DNA of 64,000 nt, taken from the NCBI GenBank assembly GCA_963921935.1, contig OY998180.1, positions 112,536,183-112,600,182 of the forward strand, given 5' to 3'. Of the stretch, positions 45,657-57,465 are shown piece by piece. The DNA is from Galeruca laticollis. Its lineage: Eukaryota > Arthropoda > Insecta > Coleoptera > Chrysomelidae. The position numbers and the translations under genes were made by a program. Numbering within the stretch: the first letter of the stretch is position 1; each line of letters begins with the position of its first letter. The notes under the pieces were generated by a model. It did no database searches. It saw only the letters and a program-made list of their open reading frames with translations, and was not told the origin of the DNA.

Positions 45657-47759
45657 ATGGCGACTCCAGAAAGTAAAGTTGCTCATAAAAAGTGGAGTGA
45701 GCAGTGTCGTAATAATAATTTCATGACCGAAGAGGCAAACAATGATAAGTAGAATATTCCATTAGCAAAGGTAAGTTTTAATTATTGCAATGACATTTTT
45801 AAACCAAAGTAATTATTTAACAAATTTACACTATATAGTAAATTTTTTAAATCGATTTTCGTACATAAAATATTTATTTGTTAGGCGATTTAAAAAAGTG
45901 ACTTAAGGGTGAGACAAAGTATTTTATGCACTCATGTGTCAATTTTATGCACCGTTATGTCATCATTACAAACAAATCGACGCCATTTTTAGTCCATTTA
46001 GAGCAAACTAAAGGAGACATTTTTTGGTTTTTGCATGCCTGCGGTTTTTTCTGTGTAAGATACCTATTCAAATGTAATAAGTTCTTTAACTTATAATTAT
46101 AATTCTTATACTCATTTCATACCTATCTCTATCAAGTTTCGGTTTTATTATTTGTTTTGAACCATCTTCCGATTTCAATTACAATTGCGGTTTGGTCATA
46201 TTAAAATATGTTTGAACTAAAATCTAAAGATCGTTTAAAACAAGTAATGAACTGAAACCTGATATAATATTTTTGAATTTCATACTTCTAATAAATGGCC
46301 GAAAACCACGACAAAAATTTGTATTACACAGAACGGTCAGTGAAAACAAATTTAACTACTTCCTCATTTTATTTGTATGAAAATACACATAAGTAAAACT
46401 TTTAATACAACATTTATAACGACTTATTTTATTCTCAGGTCATTGAACGAGTTTCTGCTGCTACGAAAGTTAGCCAAAGAACGCTTTCCCGTATTAAAAA
46501 AGGAGCTCTGGCAGGAGGTAATGCTGACACTGATGTGCCTACTAAACAACAAAGAACGTCCAGTATCCGTATGGATCAACAATTCGACAAAACTGTGCTT
46601 AGAAGGTACATAATAAATTATCACATATCCGAGAAAAAAGTACCCACGTTAAGAAATGTCCACCAAACCTTTGCAGATAGTTATGGCTTCGCAGGAAGTC
46701 GCGAATCTCTGCGGAAACAAATGTATTCTTTTGGTTTTCGTTGGACCAACATGAAAAACAATAGAAGTTTGTTATTGGGAGGTTACGAAATCAGACATCT
46801 ACGTCTACTATATTTAAGAAACTTATAAAAGTGCAGAGAACAGAACAACCCTATAATTTATATGGATGAAACATACATTCATTCATGTCACACGCACGTT
46901 AAAGGATGGAGCGACAAGAGTAACGAAGGATTAAGAAAACCTGTTTCAAAAGGTAATAGGCTCATCATTGTGCATGCAGAAAGTGAAAATGGTTTTGTAC
47001 CCAATGCTGGTATTATGTGGAACTCCCAGTCAAAAACAGGAGATTATCATAATGAAATGACGTACGAAAGTTATGAGAAGTGGGTACAAGAAAAACTCAT
47101 CCCAAACCTACCAAAAAACGCTGTTGTGGTAATTGATAACGCCCCATATCACAATGTTCCAAATGAAAAATTACCTACGACTGCCTGGACTAAACAACAA
47201 TTAAAAAACTGGCTTTCTGAAAAAAAACGTGTATTACGGTGAGCAAATGTTAAAACCGGAAATTTATAACGTTGGAAAAATGTACAAACCTCAATATAAA
47301 GTTGATATATTGTTTATTCGATATGGACTGCAAGTTTTAAGGCTACCTCCTTATCACCCGGACTTAAATCCGATCGAAAGTGTTTGGGCGGCACTTAAAG
47401 TATATGTGGCCAAACGAAATATTACATCCAGTTTAACAAAGGTTAAAGAATTCTGTAATGAATTTTTTGACACATGTTCTGCAAATTATTGGAAAGTAAG
47501 ATGTGACCATCTTAAAAAGATTGAAAATGAATTTATGAACCATGAACCACTTATAGATACTGTTGTAGATAATATTATTATTAATATTGCCGAAGACGGA
47601 GACAGTGAGGATGATGAAGTTGATATAGAAAGTGATTTTGAAGAATCATTTGTAGACGCACATCATTATTTTAGTGTTGATGATCCCTGTACATCCAAAA
47701 CATATTTTTCATTATTGTGTTTGTTTGTAGGTGGTATGACTGAATACATTAAAATGTAA
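45657..47759 (+). pseudogene. Spliced DDE transposase (IS630/Tc1/mariner type), three inactivating changes
   Basis: Exon 1 is 45657-45770: ATG, MATPESKVAHKKWSEQCRN, 38 codons including a TAG at codon 32, ending at the donor AAG/GTAAGT. Intron 45771-46438 ends TTCTCAG. Exon 2 begins at 46439 with VIERVSAATKVSQRTLSRIK, a helix-turn-helix reading smoothly on from exon 1. A TAA at 46826-46828 interrupts it. The catalytic core follows in the same frame: YMDETYIHSCHTHVKGW (first Asp), VVVIDNAPYHN (second Asp), then a one-base expansion of an A run near 47225 shifts the frame; then VLRLPPYHPDLNPIESVW (Glu) and an acidic C-terminal tail. The protein would cut and rejoin the element at TA sites. The donor, acceptor and frame continuity make the two-exon model strong. 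Confidence 0.8.
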
Positions 47760-48732
47760 ATAGGTGTTATAAAATTGTAGATATTAGAAACAAATTCCAC
47801 TAGAGTAATATAATATTTGTAGCACATCTGTACATAGTTCTAAATAAACAATAATTGACGGCACCCAGAATTAAGATTTTTTTGTTTTGTCAGTCCTAAC
47901 TGTAAAAGTGTGAAGGGATGTTCTAATTTCATAGTAAATATTTGAAAAAACCCCAAAAATTTACACATGAAAGTAGAAATATCTACCACAAAAAAACTTT
48001 AATATTTGATTTATATTATTAGTATATTTATTAGACCATCTCTAAAGGCGATTTCCCCAATTTGTTTTTCAAATTTTATGTATAAACCCGAATTTTCACA
48101 TTATTATCTACTACATATTATTAAGAATAACAATTTTAGAAAGCTTAACAGGTAGGTATATCATATATTACTACGAACAGATAGGAAAAATTGTTGGCCA
48201 TTGTTAAATTTAGAATCCTTATCATATTGTACGCTTTATCTACAAAATCTACCTGACTTCAAATTTTTATTCAAATAAACCCCAATGACGATTATTATGA
48301 AGGGACCACTTAAAAGACATTAATTTGAAGTAAAGGTGAAAGTTTATGTCTCTGGGAATGTATTTACTATTAACATCACATAAAATAATAAAGGGTAATT
48401 ATAGAATTCTCCGTATGGCTTTAAATAAATAATTATGTCTGTACAAAAAAACCCAATTTTCGTATAAAATCTTATGGTTTTTATTTCCTTTTTCATTTAA
48501 TTATTAATAAAGAACACATTAATGTTATTTTGTTTTGTAAACTCGATTTTATATAGCATTATATATGTGCCACAATTTATTATTTTTAAATCTAAATTCA
48601 AAATATTGTGTTACCCTCGTACGTATTAGCAGTCTCACAACCTTTAAAACTTTGCATGCGGAATGTACGTCGCCTGCTCTTCTCGGCAATTGCGTTTACA
48701 ACGTTGTCAAGTTGTATGGATTTCTCAGGCAT

Positions 48733-48762
48733 CGCCAACTGCGAAAATTAATTTGCCAACCT
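48733..48762 (-). repeat. Right TIR
   Basis: Reverse complement of the left TIR; TA follows. Confidence 0.8.
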
Positions 48763-48764
48763 GT

Positions 48765-49710
48765 AGTTAGGTTCTTTTCAGTCTCCATAGTAGAGTTCAG
48801 GTTCGGCATCTCCAAGGTCAAATTGTTATTTAGATTTTCTTTGTATTGGCTTTATCATCCATTTAATCCATGGTATATATCTACGAAACAATCTGTATAT
48901 AGATTTATATATCTTGTGGTAAGCTGGGCACCATTTATCATTTAATTCTCTGCTATATTTGTAATCGTTTTGGTATAATAAGACAGAGGTTGCTGTAAAC
49001 TGAGTTGCGTACTTCTTGATACTGGGTTTTATCCTACTACTTCATCTCTTATTTGTACATTTATGACAAGTTTATTGTTTATCCTTTCAAGACTATTTTT
49101 TGTCTCCTATAATGAAAAAAAAGTAATGAACCTTATTTTTGGAAAATCACGTAGGCGAGATTAATCTATTGAACCTTCCATCCGATATCAAATCATCATT
49201 AATTGAAAAATGAAAGTTTTGGAATGAAACGCATCGATTAACATTTTATAATTGGATTTCGCAGATCAATTTACTGTCAACTTTCCACCTTTAATATCTT
49301 TCTTCCCGTTGGAACGGTGCCACCTACTCGTCTAAATATTACTATTAAAAGGAGAGTCAATACTCATCTCTCTCTAATTATTTTCATAAACATAAAAGAT
49401 ATTAAAGGTGGGAAGTTTCCAAATTGTCACCCTGTATAGTATAATACAGATCTATAAAAACCAATTAAATGGTACATTCAAATATTAGGATATCTGTGCT
49501 CTAGAAACCCTCCTTGGTTTCATTGTTACAGTTACTACAAATAGTAAATTCCTGATTACACTTTAATCCATGTACACGATGGAGAGGCTCCTCGATTTAG
49601 AGGAGTATTCGAAACTTGTACGTCTACTAGCTAATTAAATACGTGAGGACAGTTCGAAAATTAGATCGTTTCTAGGGGCACATATTTTAGGCCAGACATT
49701 TGGTGAATGT
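48765..49710. other. Unassigned stretch
   Basis: No motif is recognised between the two transposons. Confidence 0.5.
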
Positions 49711-50398
49711 TCCGGGTGGGCAAACAAGCGAGGTAAGCGGCTGTATCTCAGAAACTAATGATCGTAGAGAGTTGCGATAAAAAAATTTATAGGTAAAGTG
49801 GATAAGGGAAAATGCTGGAAATTATTTTCAAGTTTCCAAGATGTCCGCCAGTGGGCGTTTCCACCATCATGAATTACATAAAGTTACGTTCTCGCGATTT
49901 TCCCCAATGAATGTAACAAAAAAGTTTTTGCGTTTTAGTGTTAACTTAAAGTCGAACATTGTGTGTTAAACTATTTTCTCTATCTTTCGAAATAAACTGG
50001 TGGGGGGTATTTGAATATTGTTTTAAATAAATGCCTGTAACTTCGAAACGTCTTAATGGATTTGGATAAATTTGGTATCATTGAAAAGAGCATTTCTTGA
50101 GCTTTTAGGTTTCTTGTAATTATGACAGTTGTGACCCACACGGCCGCCGATACAGGGCGTTATTCGATATTATAACCAACATATTGGATTTTATCAAAAA
50201 AATTAAACGCGATGATATGACTTTTTTTAGACTAGCAAATAGACAAATGACCAACCAATAAGCCTGCGCAAACCGCATCTTATATCTTTTTCCTAACTCA
50301 AATTATTAAAAATAAACTAAAAAAGGAAAATCATATATCCCCATTTAAAAATGCGTCGGTTGCTTTCGATAAGAAGGCAAGTAGTAGGCCATGGACAT
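49711..50398 (+). repeat. Left long TIR (688 bp)
   Basis: Matches the reverse complement of 54888-55574, for example GAGGTAAGCGGCTGTATCTC near the outer end and TGCGTCGGTTGCTTTCGATA (GCATCGGTTGC on the other arm) near the inner end. Confidence 0.8.
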
Positions 50399-50498
50399 GA
50401 CAATCGCCTGACAAAAATATTGCCAAATAACCTCAAACTTTTGTCACGCGCACCCCAATATTGTTGATTGCGTATAATTTGAGTACTTCTTAATCAAA

Positions 50499-50756
50499 AT
50501 GCCTCTCAGAATTAATAATGAAGCCGTTGATATGATTGCTATTTATTTCCAGTGTTTTCAAAATGCAGCTATGGCTGCAAGACAGTACGCGGCACGGTAT
50601 TTAGATCGCTGTCATTACGGGAGAAGGATGTTTCCGCGCTTGGTACAGCGATTACGCGATACTGGAAGTTTTCGTCGTTCTAAACGACGCAGGCGTCGCA
50701 ATGGAAGGACCGAAGAAAACATTATCAATGTCTTAGATTACATCCTTACCTCATAG
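50499..50756 (+). pseudogene. Transposase N-terminus (DUF4817-like helix-turn-helix)
   Basis: MPLRINNEAVDMIAIYFQCF starts 100 bp inside the left TIR. The segment continues ARQYAARYLDRCHYGRRMFP and RLVQRLRDTGSFRRSKR, similar in pattern to the start of the transposase at 60463 (DRRMFECIYLRLRETG). This is the DNA-binding helix-turn-helix part. It breaks off where the CR1-like LINE is inserted; the link and the first catalytic region up to the C-terminal piece are missing or buried at the junction. Confidence 0.7.
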
Positions 50757-50971
50757 TCTTGCACCAGGCGCTAAATGGACAAGATTATTATTATTATAAC
50801 ACAGTGATTACGAGCCAAAGCAAAGCTTATAGGGCTCAATTACAAAATCAAATTACATAGGTACTAATAGGTAAGCAGAATAAATTTTACAAACTTAGCT
50901 TAAAATAAATTGAGATACAAAATATAGTAGCACTATAGAATTATCAAACACTAATCAAGTACAACACCAGA

Positions 50972-52219
50972 TCAATAACACCTGTCCAGACCATTCTTGA
51001 AGCAACTAAGAGAAGGAGCTGATACGATGTCACTACTTAAATTATTCCATTTATCGAATACTCTATTTACTAGAAAGTTTTGCCTAACACTAGATCTGAA
51101 AGATTCTTTTTCCAATTTACAATTGTGACCTCTTAACCTGTTATCTTCAGTTAATGTAAAAAAGTTAGAAGTGTCCCAAAAATCATCTCTTAGAATCCTA
51201 AACGTTGTAATGCCATCACCCCTCTCTCCTCTCTCAGATAGTGTTGTCAGCCCGAGCCTGTCTTGTCTTGTTTCATAGTTTAAGTGAGAAAAATTTAGTG
51301 GCAATTTTGTAGCTCTACATTGAACTCCCTCTATAAGGTGCGGAGACCAAACAGAGATAGGAAATTCTAAGTGAGGTCGGACGTAACTTTTGTATAGCCT
51401 CAAGAACAAGTCTAGACTCATTCTTGAAAATGCCTTAGATATGAAGTACAGAGCTCAGTTTGCCCTGTTAAGCGCTTTTGCACTCTGCGAGGACCAACCC
51501 AGACCTGTATTAATTATGACACACAAATCACTGACTTCCGGAACTGATTTTATAGGCTCTGATTCAAGATAATATGTGACACATGAATTATTGCAACCGC
51601 ACTGCAAAATACAACACTTGTTAAAGTTTACTGGTATGCTCCACTTCTTGCACCATTTTAATAATTCATCCAGGTCGTGTTGAATAGAATTTTGAATATC
51701 AGGACAATGGTAAAACTCCATGTCATCGACAAACGATTTGTTGTTGCATTTAAACTTAGCAGTTAAGTCAGAAGCGTATACCAGGAAAATTATAGGGCTC
51801 AAAATGGAACCTTGAGGTACCCTACTGCGCACTTCACGGGAATTACATAAATTATCCTCATATTGTACTTGGAAAATTTGACCTAATAAAATTTTTTTGA
51901 ACCATTCCAACAGCTCACCACGCACTCCGAAATGTTCCAATTTCGCTAGTAGATTTTTAATGGATACCTTATCGAAGGCTCGAGAAAAATCTATGTATAC
52001 CACATCCACAGGTTCGTAATGATCTAAATATAATGTCCAGTCGTTAAGAGCAGTTAGAAGATCACTGGTTACTGATCGATTAGGTAGAAAACCATGCTGG
52101 GAATCTGGAATGATTTTATTGTCTAACAAAAATGGAACAAGTTCGTTAACGATTAATCTCTCCATAATTTTAGCTGAGGTTGGTGGAACCGTTATAGGCT
52201 GATAATTCGTCGAAAGCAT
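50972..52219 (-). pseudogene. CR1-like LINE reverse transcriptase and C-terminus
   Basis: The RT frame 51455-52219 has YQPITVPPTSAKIMERLIVN, DSQHGFLPNRSVTSDLLTAL, VVYIDFSRAFDKVS (first catalytic Asp), REVRSRVPQGSILSPIIFLV, NKSFVDDMEFY (active site FVDD) and WSIPVNFNKCCIL, then ends in a frame change. The C-terminal part 50972-51421 continues with YKSYVRPHLEFPISVWSPHL, VQCRATKLPLNFSHLNYETR and ERGERGDGITTFRIL, the C-x-R-R/Q-A-T-K and R-G-D pattern of CR1-group LINEs. The upstream palm linker to the endonuclease (52220-52868) is readable in one frame apart from two stops. Confidence 0.75.
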
Positions 52220-52867
52220 TCCTGATTTCCTTGAAGCAGGAATGGGATTTTCTTCTAGTGTTCTGGACGTAAGATTGGATAGTGGGACTGCTAGACTGTC
52301 TGAGCCAATTTTATAGACAGTAGTGGATATTTTCTCAATTCCAGGAGAAGCTGCGATTTACAGATTCATTAATACTTCGTTTACTGTTTCCACTGTGATA
52401 TTAACCGTATTTAGTGAGTTTATATTTCTAGTAGCTAGTGGCATTATAGGAGTTGTTAAATCAGACTCTATTGTAAATGCATTTGCAAAAGTTTCGGCAA
52501 AAATTTCGCATACCTCCTCCTTGGTGCAAACGTCTTCGTTGGGTTTTTCTAATAATGGTTCACCAGTTTTAGAGGAGAACTTGGATCTAACATATTTATA
52601 AAAAGCTTTTGGACCTATTGTGATTATTCGATTCTAGTTATTGCTTCGTGCTAATCTCAACTCCTGTGTGATTCTGTTTGAATACTGCCTGTGCAAGCGA
52701 ATGTTTTCTTCGAATGGATTTTTCCTAACTCTTATCCACAAGCTTTGTTTTTCTTTACTCATTTGGATTAAGTGATTATCAAGCCATGGACATCTAGGGT
52801 TAGTTTTCACTGTATAAGCTTTGGAACATTCTTCTATCCCCTTATATATAATTTCTTTATTTTTTTC

Positions 52868-53560
52868 TCACACAAACTCACATGTGTGACCATCTGGTAC
52901 TGGCCAATCTGTTTGATTGAAATAGTTATTTAATTTTTGATAATCGGTTTTAGTGGAGGATTTTCCTATTTTTTCACTGATATTACTAGATATATCCAGG
53001 TGGACTTTAGTATGAAGAACAACATGATCTGATATACCAATTGGTGGCAGATATAAAATGTTGGAAATCAGCTCCTCTTCATTAAAGATTACAAGGTCCA
53101 ATACTGAAGGCTCGTAATCTTGACGGAACCTTGTCGGCTCATTTATAAATTGTTTCAGATTAGTTTGAAAAAATAACTTATAAAATGTGACACTAGGATT
53201 ATTGCCATCAAGAGGTGAAAGAAAGGGTCATAGCAAATCAAGAATGATAAGATTTTCTTTATTTTCACTACATTTTTCAATATACTCACGCATGGAGATT
53301 GTAAGATCAGAAGAGGACTATATATAATAAATATATGCAGAATTACTGAGTGAGGAAAGGCAATTTTAAACAAAAGAGATTCGATTTCCTCCAGATCATG
53401 TGAAATCGACTTAAGTATACAATTTTTAAAGAACTCTTCATGAAAGAAAACGCAAACACCTCCTCAAATTCTATTTAATCTATCCTTATAATTTAAGTTA
53501 TATCCATTGGGGTTAATAAGAGAGCTAGGTATTCTAGGGGATAACCAGGATTCTGTTATC
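52868..53560 (-). pseudogene. CR1-like LINE endonuclease, C-terminal part
   Basis: Minus-strand pieces include DLTISMREYIEKCSENKENL followed by IILDLL in place of the expected GDFN motif, FINEPTRFRQDYEPSVLDLV and ILYLPPIGISDHVVLHTKV with the SDH motif intact. Stops and frame changes separate them. The N-terminal catalytic part is not readable. Confidence 0.6.
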
Positions 53561-53765
53561 GCAAAAATGTGAATATTGGAGGTAGATGAAATAAATGAAA
53601 AGAAATTGGCTTGTTTTGCATAAAGAGAAAATATATTAGTGTAGAATATATTTAAGAATGTGAGTTTTAATAGTTTTTTGCACCAAGTTCCTCCGTATCG
53701 TTAACAATAGTTGGAATTTTATTAACGTATTTTATGGTTAGATGCTCATCCTCCATTTTGCGCCT

Positions 53766-54041
53766 TTACAGCTCCTCTCTCAAATTCTTTAAGTAGTTAA
53801 TTTGATATTTAGTTTGGTTCGAGAATCGAGTACCTTGTAATTTTTTCTTATTGTGCAGTATGTAGGATGGAGTATTATTATCCTGAAATTGAATTTTTAG
53901 CGGTCTAGATTTGTTCCTATTTTCGTCTGCTTTGCCTATATGGAAAACTGCAATCACATTAGAGTTACGAGGTTCAAATATATCAACAATATCAGTAACC
54001 TTATCCATATCATCTATAATATCTATGTTTGATTCAGGCAA
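53766..54041 (-). pseudogene. CR1-like LINE ORF1, C-terminal part
   Basis: Contains DKVTDIVDIFEPRNSNVIAV, FHIGKADENRNKSRPLKIQF and TKYQINYLKNLREEL. The block I-G-K-x(5)-R-P-L-K-I and the terminal Y-x-x-x-L-R-E-E-L are familiar from LINE ORF1 proteins with an RRM-like C-terminal domain. The N-terminal part lies beyond the truncation point. No premature stop is seen in this piece. Confidence 0.6.
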
Positions 54042-54119
54042 GTTATATACGATTTATAAGACTTCGATTATAGATTAAATTATTGTCAATGGAAGCTAGG
54101 CATGCTTGAGGAAAACAGA

Positions 54120-54738
54120 AATTTCTCAAGGGTAATTCTCTGGACAGACCTTTAGTAGTGATGGTAGACTAAACCGTCATAATTTGCATTATTGGTCCGC
54201 TGAAAATCCGAATTGATTAAGAGAAAGTCAGCAACAGGGACGCTGGAGCCTAAATGTGTGGTGCAGTATTACTGGTGACAGAATTATTGGACCTTATTTT
54301 TTTGATCAAGCTTTAATTGGTAACCGCTTCTTAGAGTTTTTGATCAACGACTTGCCAACTTTTTTGGAAGAAGTGCCACTCGCAATTAGGAGAACTATGT
54401 TTGTGCAATTAGATGGTTGTCCGGCACATTATTCAATTATTGTCCGAAACCATACTAAGGGGACCTTTCGAGAACGCTGGATAGGAAGGGAAAGCCTATT
54501 TCCTTGGCCGGCAAGATCTCCCGACTCGACATTACTTGATTTTTACTTGTGGGGACGCTTAAAAATCATTGTTTTTCTAACTCCACTAACAAAACAAATG
54601 GATATGGAAAACAGAATTCGAAACTCAATTCGTCAACTATCAGCGGCAGAAATCGAGGCTGCGGTTCTGTCGACTCAAAAAAGACTGGAACATTGTGTGG
54701 AGTATGACGGAAGGCAATTTGAAAACAGAAGGCATTAA
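54120..54738 (+). pseudogene. Transposase catalytic and C-terminal part
   Basis: This is the continuation of the gene after the LINE. The text SSDGRLNRHNLHYWSAENPN precedes a TGA, then RWSLNVWCSITGDRIIGPYF, RRTMFVQLDGCPAHYSIIV (second catalytic Asp) and WPARSPDSTLLDFYLWGRLK (third acidic position, Asp). The usual first catalytic FTDE motif reads FSGQT, so the first Asp is lost. The C-terminal helix region IRNSIRQLSAAEIEAAVLST is intact. The pattern is that of insect mariner-like transposases with an N-terminal DUF4817 domain. Confidence 0.75.
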
Positions 54739-54887
54739 TATTTTTCCAAAATCGGTCCTGTTCAGGACCACAACTTTATTCAAATGGAAAATCGCTTATA
54801 AATACGAAAACGTGTGACTTAAAATCACAGCACTAAATAAATTCACAATTCATATAAATATTTTATAGAGGAGTTTGTTTATTATTT

Positions 54888-55574
54888 CCATGGTCTACTA
54901 CTTCCCTTCTTATCGAAAGCAACCGATGCATTTTTAAATGGGGATATATGAATTTTCCTGGTTTAGTATTTGTTTTAATAATTTGAGTCAGGAACTAGAT
55001 ATTTACATGCGGTTTGCACAGGCTTATTGGTTGGTTATTTGTCTATTTCCTAATCTAAAAAAGTCATATCATCGCGTTTAAATTTTTTGAGAAAATCCAA
55101 TATTTTGGTTATAGTATCGAATAACGCCCTCTATAGGAGACCGTGTAGGTCACAACTAACATGATCGCAAGCAACCTAAAAGCCTAAGAAATGTTCTTTT
55201 TAATGATACCAAATTTATCCAAATGTATTGAGACGTATCGAAGTTACAGGGCTTCATTTAGAACAACATTCAAGTACCCCCCTCCACATTATTTCGAAAG
55301 ATAGAGAAAAATTGTTTCCACAAAAAATGTTTGACTCTATGTTAATATTAAAACGCCAATATTTTTTTGTTACACTCATTGGGGAAAATCGCAAGAAACG
55401 TAACTTTATGTAAATCAAGATGGTGGAAACACCCACTGGAAGCCATCTTGGAAACTTGAAAATAATTTCCAGCATTTTCCCTTGCCCCTTTACCTATACA
55501 TTCTTTTGCCGTGAGTCTCTACGATTATTAGTTTCTGAGATACAGCCGCTTACCTCGCTTATTTGCCCACCTTG
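54888..55574 (-). repeat. Right long TIR (687 bp)
   Basis: Counterpart of 49711-50398. Short open frames within it are by-products of the repeat. Confidence 0.8.
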
Positions 55575-55689
55575 TACAGTTATCCCATTTTGGGGGGGTC
55601 AAATAAACGCTAGTCCACCTCAATCGAAATTCTTAAATTTTGTACATTGCACCATCAAGTGCTTGTTAGCACCATAATGCTTCATCATA

Positions 55690-56160
55690 AAAATCCTTTC
55701 CACCCCTCCCCTCAGTTAGTAGTATCGCATTATTCAGAGTAAAGTTGCCCCCCCCCATGATAATTTGCAAAAAAGATATACTGCAGCCGAATCCACTTCT
55801 AGTGCACTCCTATGCACCACCAATAAAAACAAAATCCCTTCTCCCCCTAATTGGTCAAACCTCATTGTATATAGTAAAGTTGTTCCCTCCCCCCTCCAAC
55901 CACAACTTCCGAAAAAAGTATAGGACAATGTAATCCACTCCTAATGCACTCATATGCACAACCAACAAAAACAAAATTCACCCATCCCTTAGTTAGTTAA
56001 ACCTCATTATTTAAAGTAAAGTTGCCCCTTCCCCTATTGTGCACCAGCAACAAAAACCGAATCACCACTCCACTTAGTTAGTTAAACCTCGTTATAATAA
56101 GTTGACCTCCTTAAGGCAATTTCTGAAAAAAGTTTAGGGTAGTAAGTGGAGTCCACTCCT
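55690..56160. repeat. Degenerate tandem repeat of about 137 bp with C-rich blocks
   Basis: AGTAAAGTTGCCCC-type blocks recur at about 55738, 55874 and 56015, and TTAGTTAGTTAAACCTCATT and CACTCCTAATGCACTC recur with the same spacing. About three and a half units are present. Runs of C up to nine bases occur. Confidence 0.7.
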
Positions 56161-56553
56161 AATACCCAAACTTATGGCAAATATTAGTGAAAAAGAGCCC
56201 GGAAAGTTATCGAGAGGTCAGAAAGTGTATGTGCCTCAGTCGTTTGGAAAACATTTTTTTTGTTAATTGAGTAGTTTTCGCATGCTAGTGGCAAAAATGT
56301 TTTAAATCTTATATGCGTGTTACGTGACCTTTCGGTATGCTTCGGTGATAAACATAAAATGCAGAAAACAGAACTGCGACTAATAAACACTGCCTCAGTA
56401 TATCTTGCAAACAATGCTGTTGCCTAGGGGTTTCATCTCTCTTAATGTTATTTAGTTTAACTCTACAAAATATCAAAAACAGTTGATAGAGTTTTTAAAT
56501 TTGAATGCTACTATATTGTTTGAAAACGGGGTATAATACATAGATCAGAATTT
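56161..56553. other. Unassigned stretch
   Basis: Only unsupported short open frames. Confidence 0.45.
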
Positions 56554-56718
56554 ATGAATATGGAACTAAACTGCAAATTATCATGCACTCCACCAGAACA
56601 TCACAATCTTACTGGCAATGCAGTTAATGATTTACTACCTGAAATATCTAAATACAAATATGAGAAGAAATATGAACGGTTTTTAAAGTGGAGTGTAGAA
56701 AACAACGTAAAAAATTAA
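56554..56718 (+). pseudogene. Possible N-terminal fragment of a Crypton/tyrosine-recombinase-like protein
   Basis: A 54-codon open frame: after a short lead, NAVNDLLPEISKYKYEKKYE is followed by RFLKWSVENN. The pattern LLPExSKxxYEKxYxxFxxW matches the SAM-like N-terminal domain of insect tyrosine-recombinase-type mobile-element proteins. No catalytic Arg/His/Tyr region follows; stops occur right after. A chance resemblance is possible. Confidence 0.35.
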
Positions 56719-57459
56719 ATAGAAAATGTTCAAGTCAGTCTGTCAGCCATAAGTTAAATAGTGCATCCAACTGTATAAAACGATGCTGAAATGGTTATTT
56801 TGTGATACTCTTTTCGATTTCACAATAGTTATTTGTGAAAGAAGTGTCATAATGACTCGTTTTGTAGCATGAATGTAGTAACTACAGTACTTACGAGTAC
56901 TACAAAGTCATTTTGACACATGTTTTACACAATATTTTTATAATTCGCATTTATTGAATTTTTTAAATAAAATGGATAAAATAGAATTACATAATAACTG
57001 TTATTAAACTAGGAGGAGTGATTTGAATTTAAGTTGGCAATTCTGTAGGTTCTTGATTGGTCAGATCACACATGGTTTTACTCACCCCTTTTGAATTTTG
57101 TAATATATTATGATGGAATAATTGTGTAAATTGTAAACAAACTTTCATTTAAGCTAATCGAGGATGATTATTTGTTTAAAAAATAGCTTCTTCTGCGTTC
57201 TATTTATATTATAAACTGCGCCGCAAAATTAACGTATATTTTGTATAAAAGTAAAATCCAGTAGAATCCGGAAAATGAGAGTTTTTAACGGTACCCAACA
57301 ACGTTTTGGATGTTGAATAGAAACACAACAGTTTTTGAATAAAATAATGAATTAATGATGTGTACACAAATTCACCGACAGGTTGAATTACTGTTTATTG
57401 ATGACAATTTGCATTGTTCTGCTGTTATTGTTGATTTCTAACATTATTAAGGGTGAGGC
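56719..57459. other. Unassigned stretch
   Basis: No recognised feature. Confidence 0.5.
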
Positions 57460-57465
57460 CACGTG

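Larger units (their letters stand above)
45484..48762 (+). mobile_element. Tc1/mariner-superfamily transposon with TIRs, TA duplication and a two-exon transposase
   Basis: 3.28-kb element. The left end starts CAGGTTGGCAAATTAATTTT at 45484 and the right end is its reverse complement at 48762; the next ten bases also match with a few differences. TA precedes the left end (45482-45483) and follows the right end (48763-48764), the duplication expected of this superfamily. The transposase gene lies inside on the plus strand. About 1 kb of AT-rich sequence between the gene (ends 47759) and the right TIR has no recognised content. Confidence 0.8.
50780..54055 (-). mobile_element. CR1-like LINE inserted in the long-TIR transposon
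   Basis: Minus-strand LINE. Order from 54055: ORF1 C-terminus, endonuclease, RT, 3' region with a (TAA)n tail (ATTATTATTATTATAA on the plus strand at about 50780-50797). The 5' part of ORF1 is missing, so the copy is 5'-truncated. Its insertion postdates the transposon. No target-site duplication could be confirmed by eye. Confidence 0.75.
49711..55574 (+). mobile_element. Long-TIR transposon with DUF4817-type transposase, split by a CR1-like LINE
   Basis: The two arms 49711-50398 and 54888-55574 are inverted repeats of about 690 bp with clear but imperfect identity. The outer right end reads (reverse) CAAGGTGGGCAAATAAGCG after a TA; the left end is CCGGGTGGGCAAACAAGCG. Between them lie the N-terminal and C-terminal parts of one transposase, on the same strand, separated by a minus-strand LINE (50780-54055). 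Without the LINE the element would be about 2.6 kb, similar in size to the one at 58739-61180, which has the same transposase family. Confidence 0.8.
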
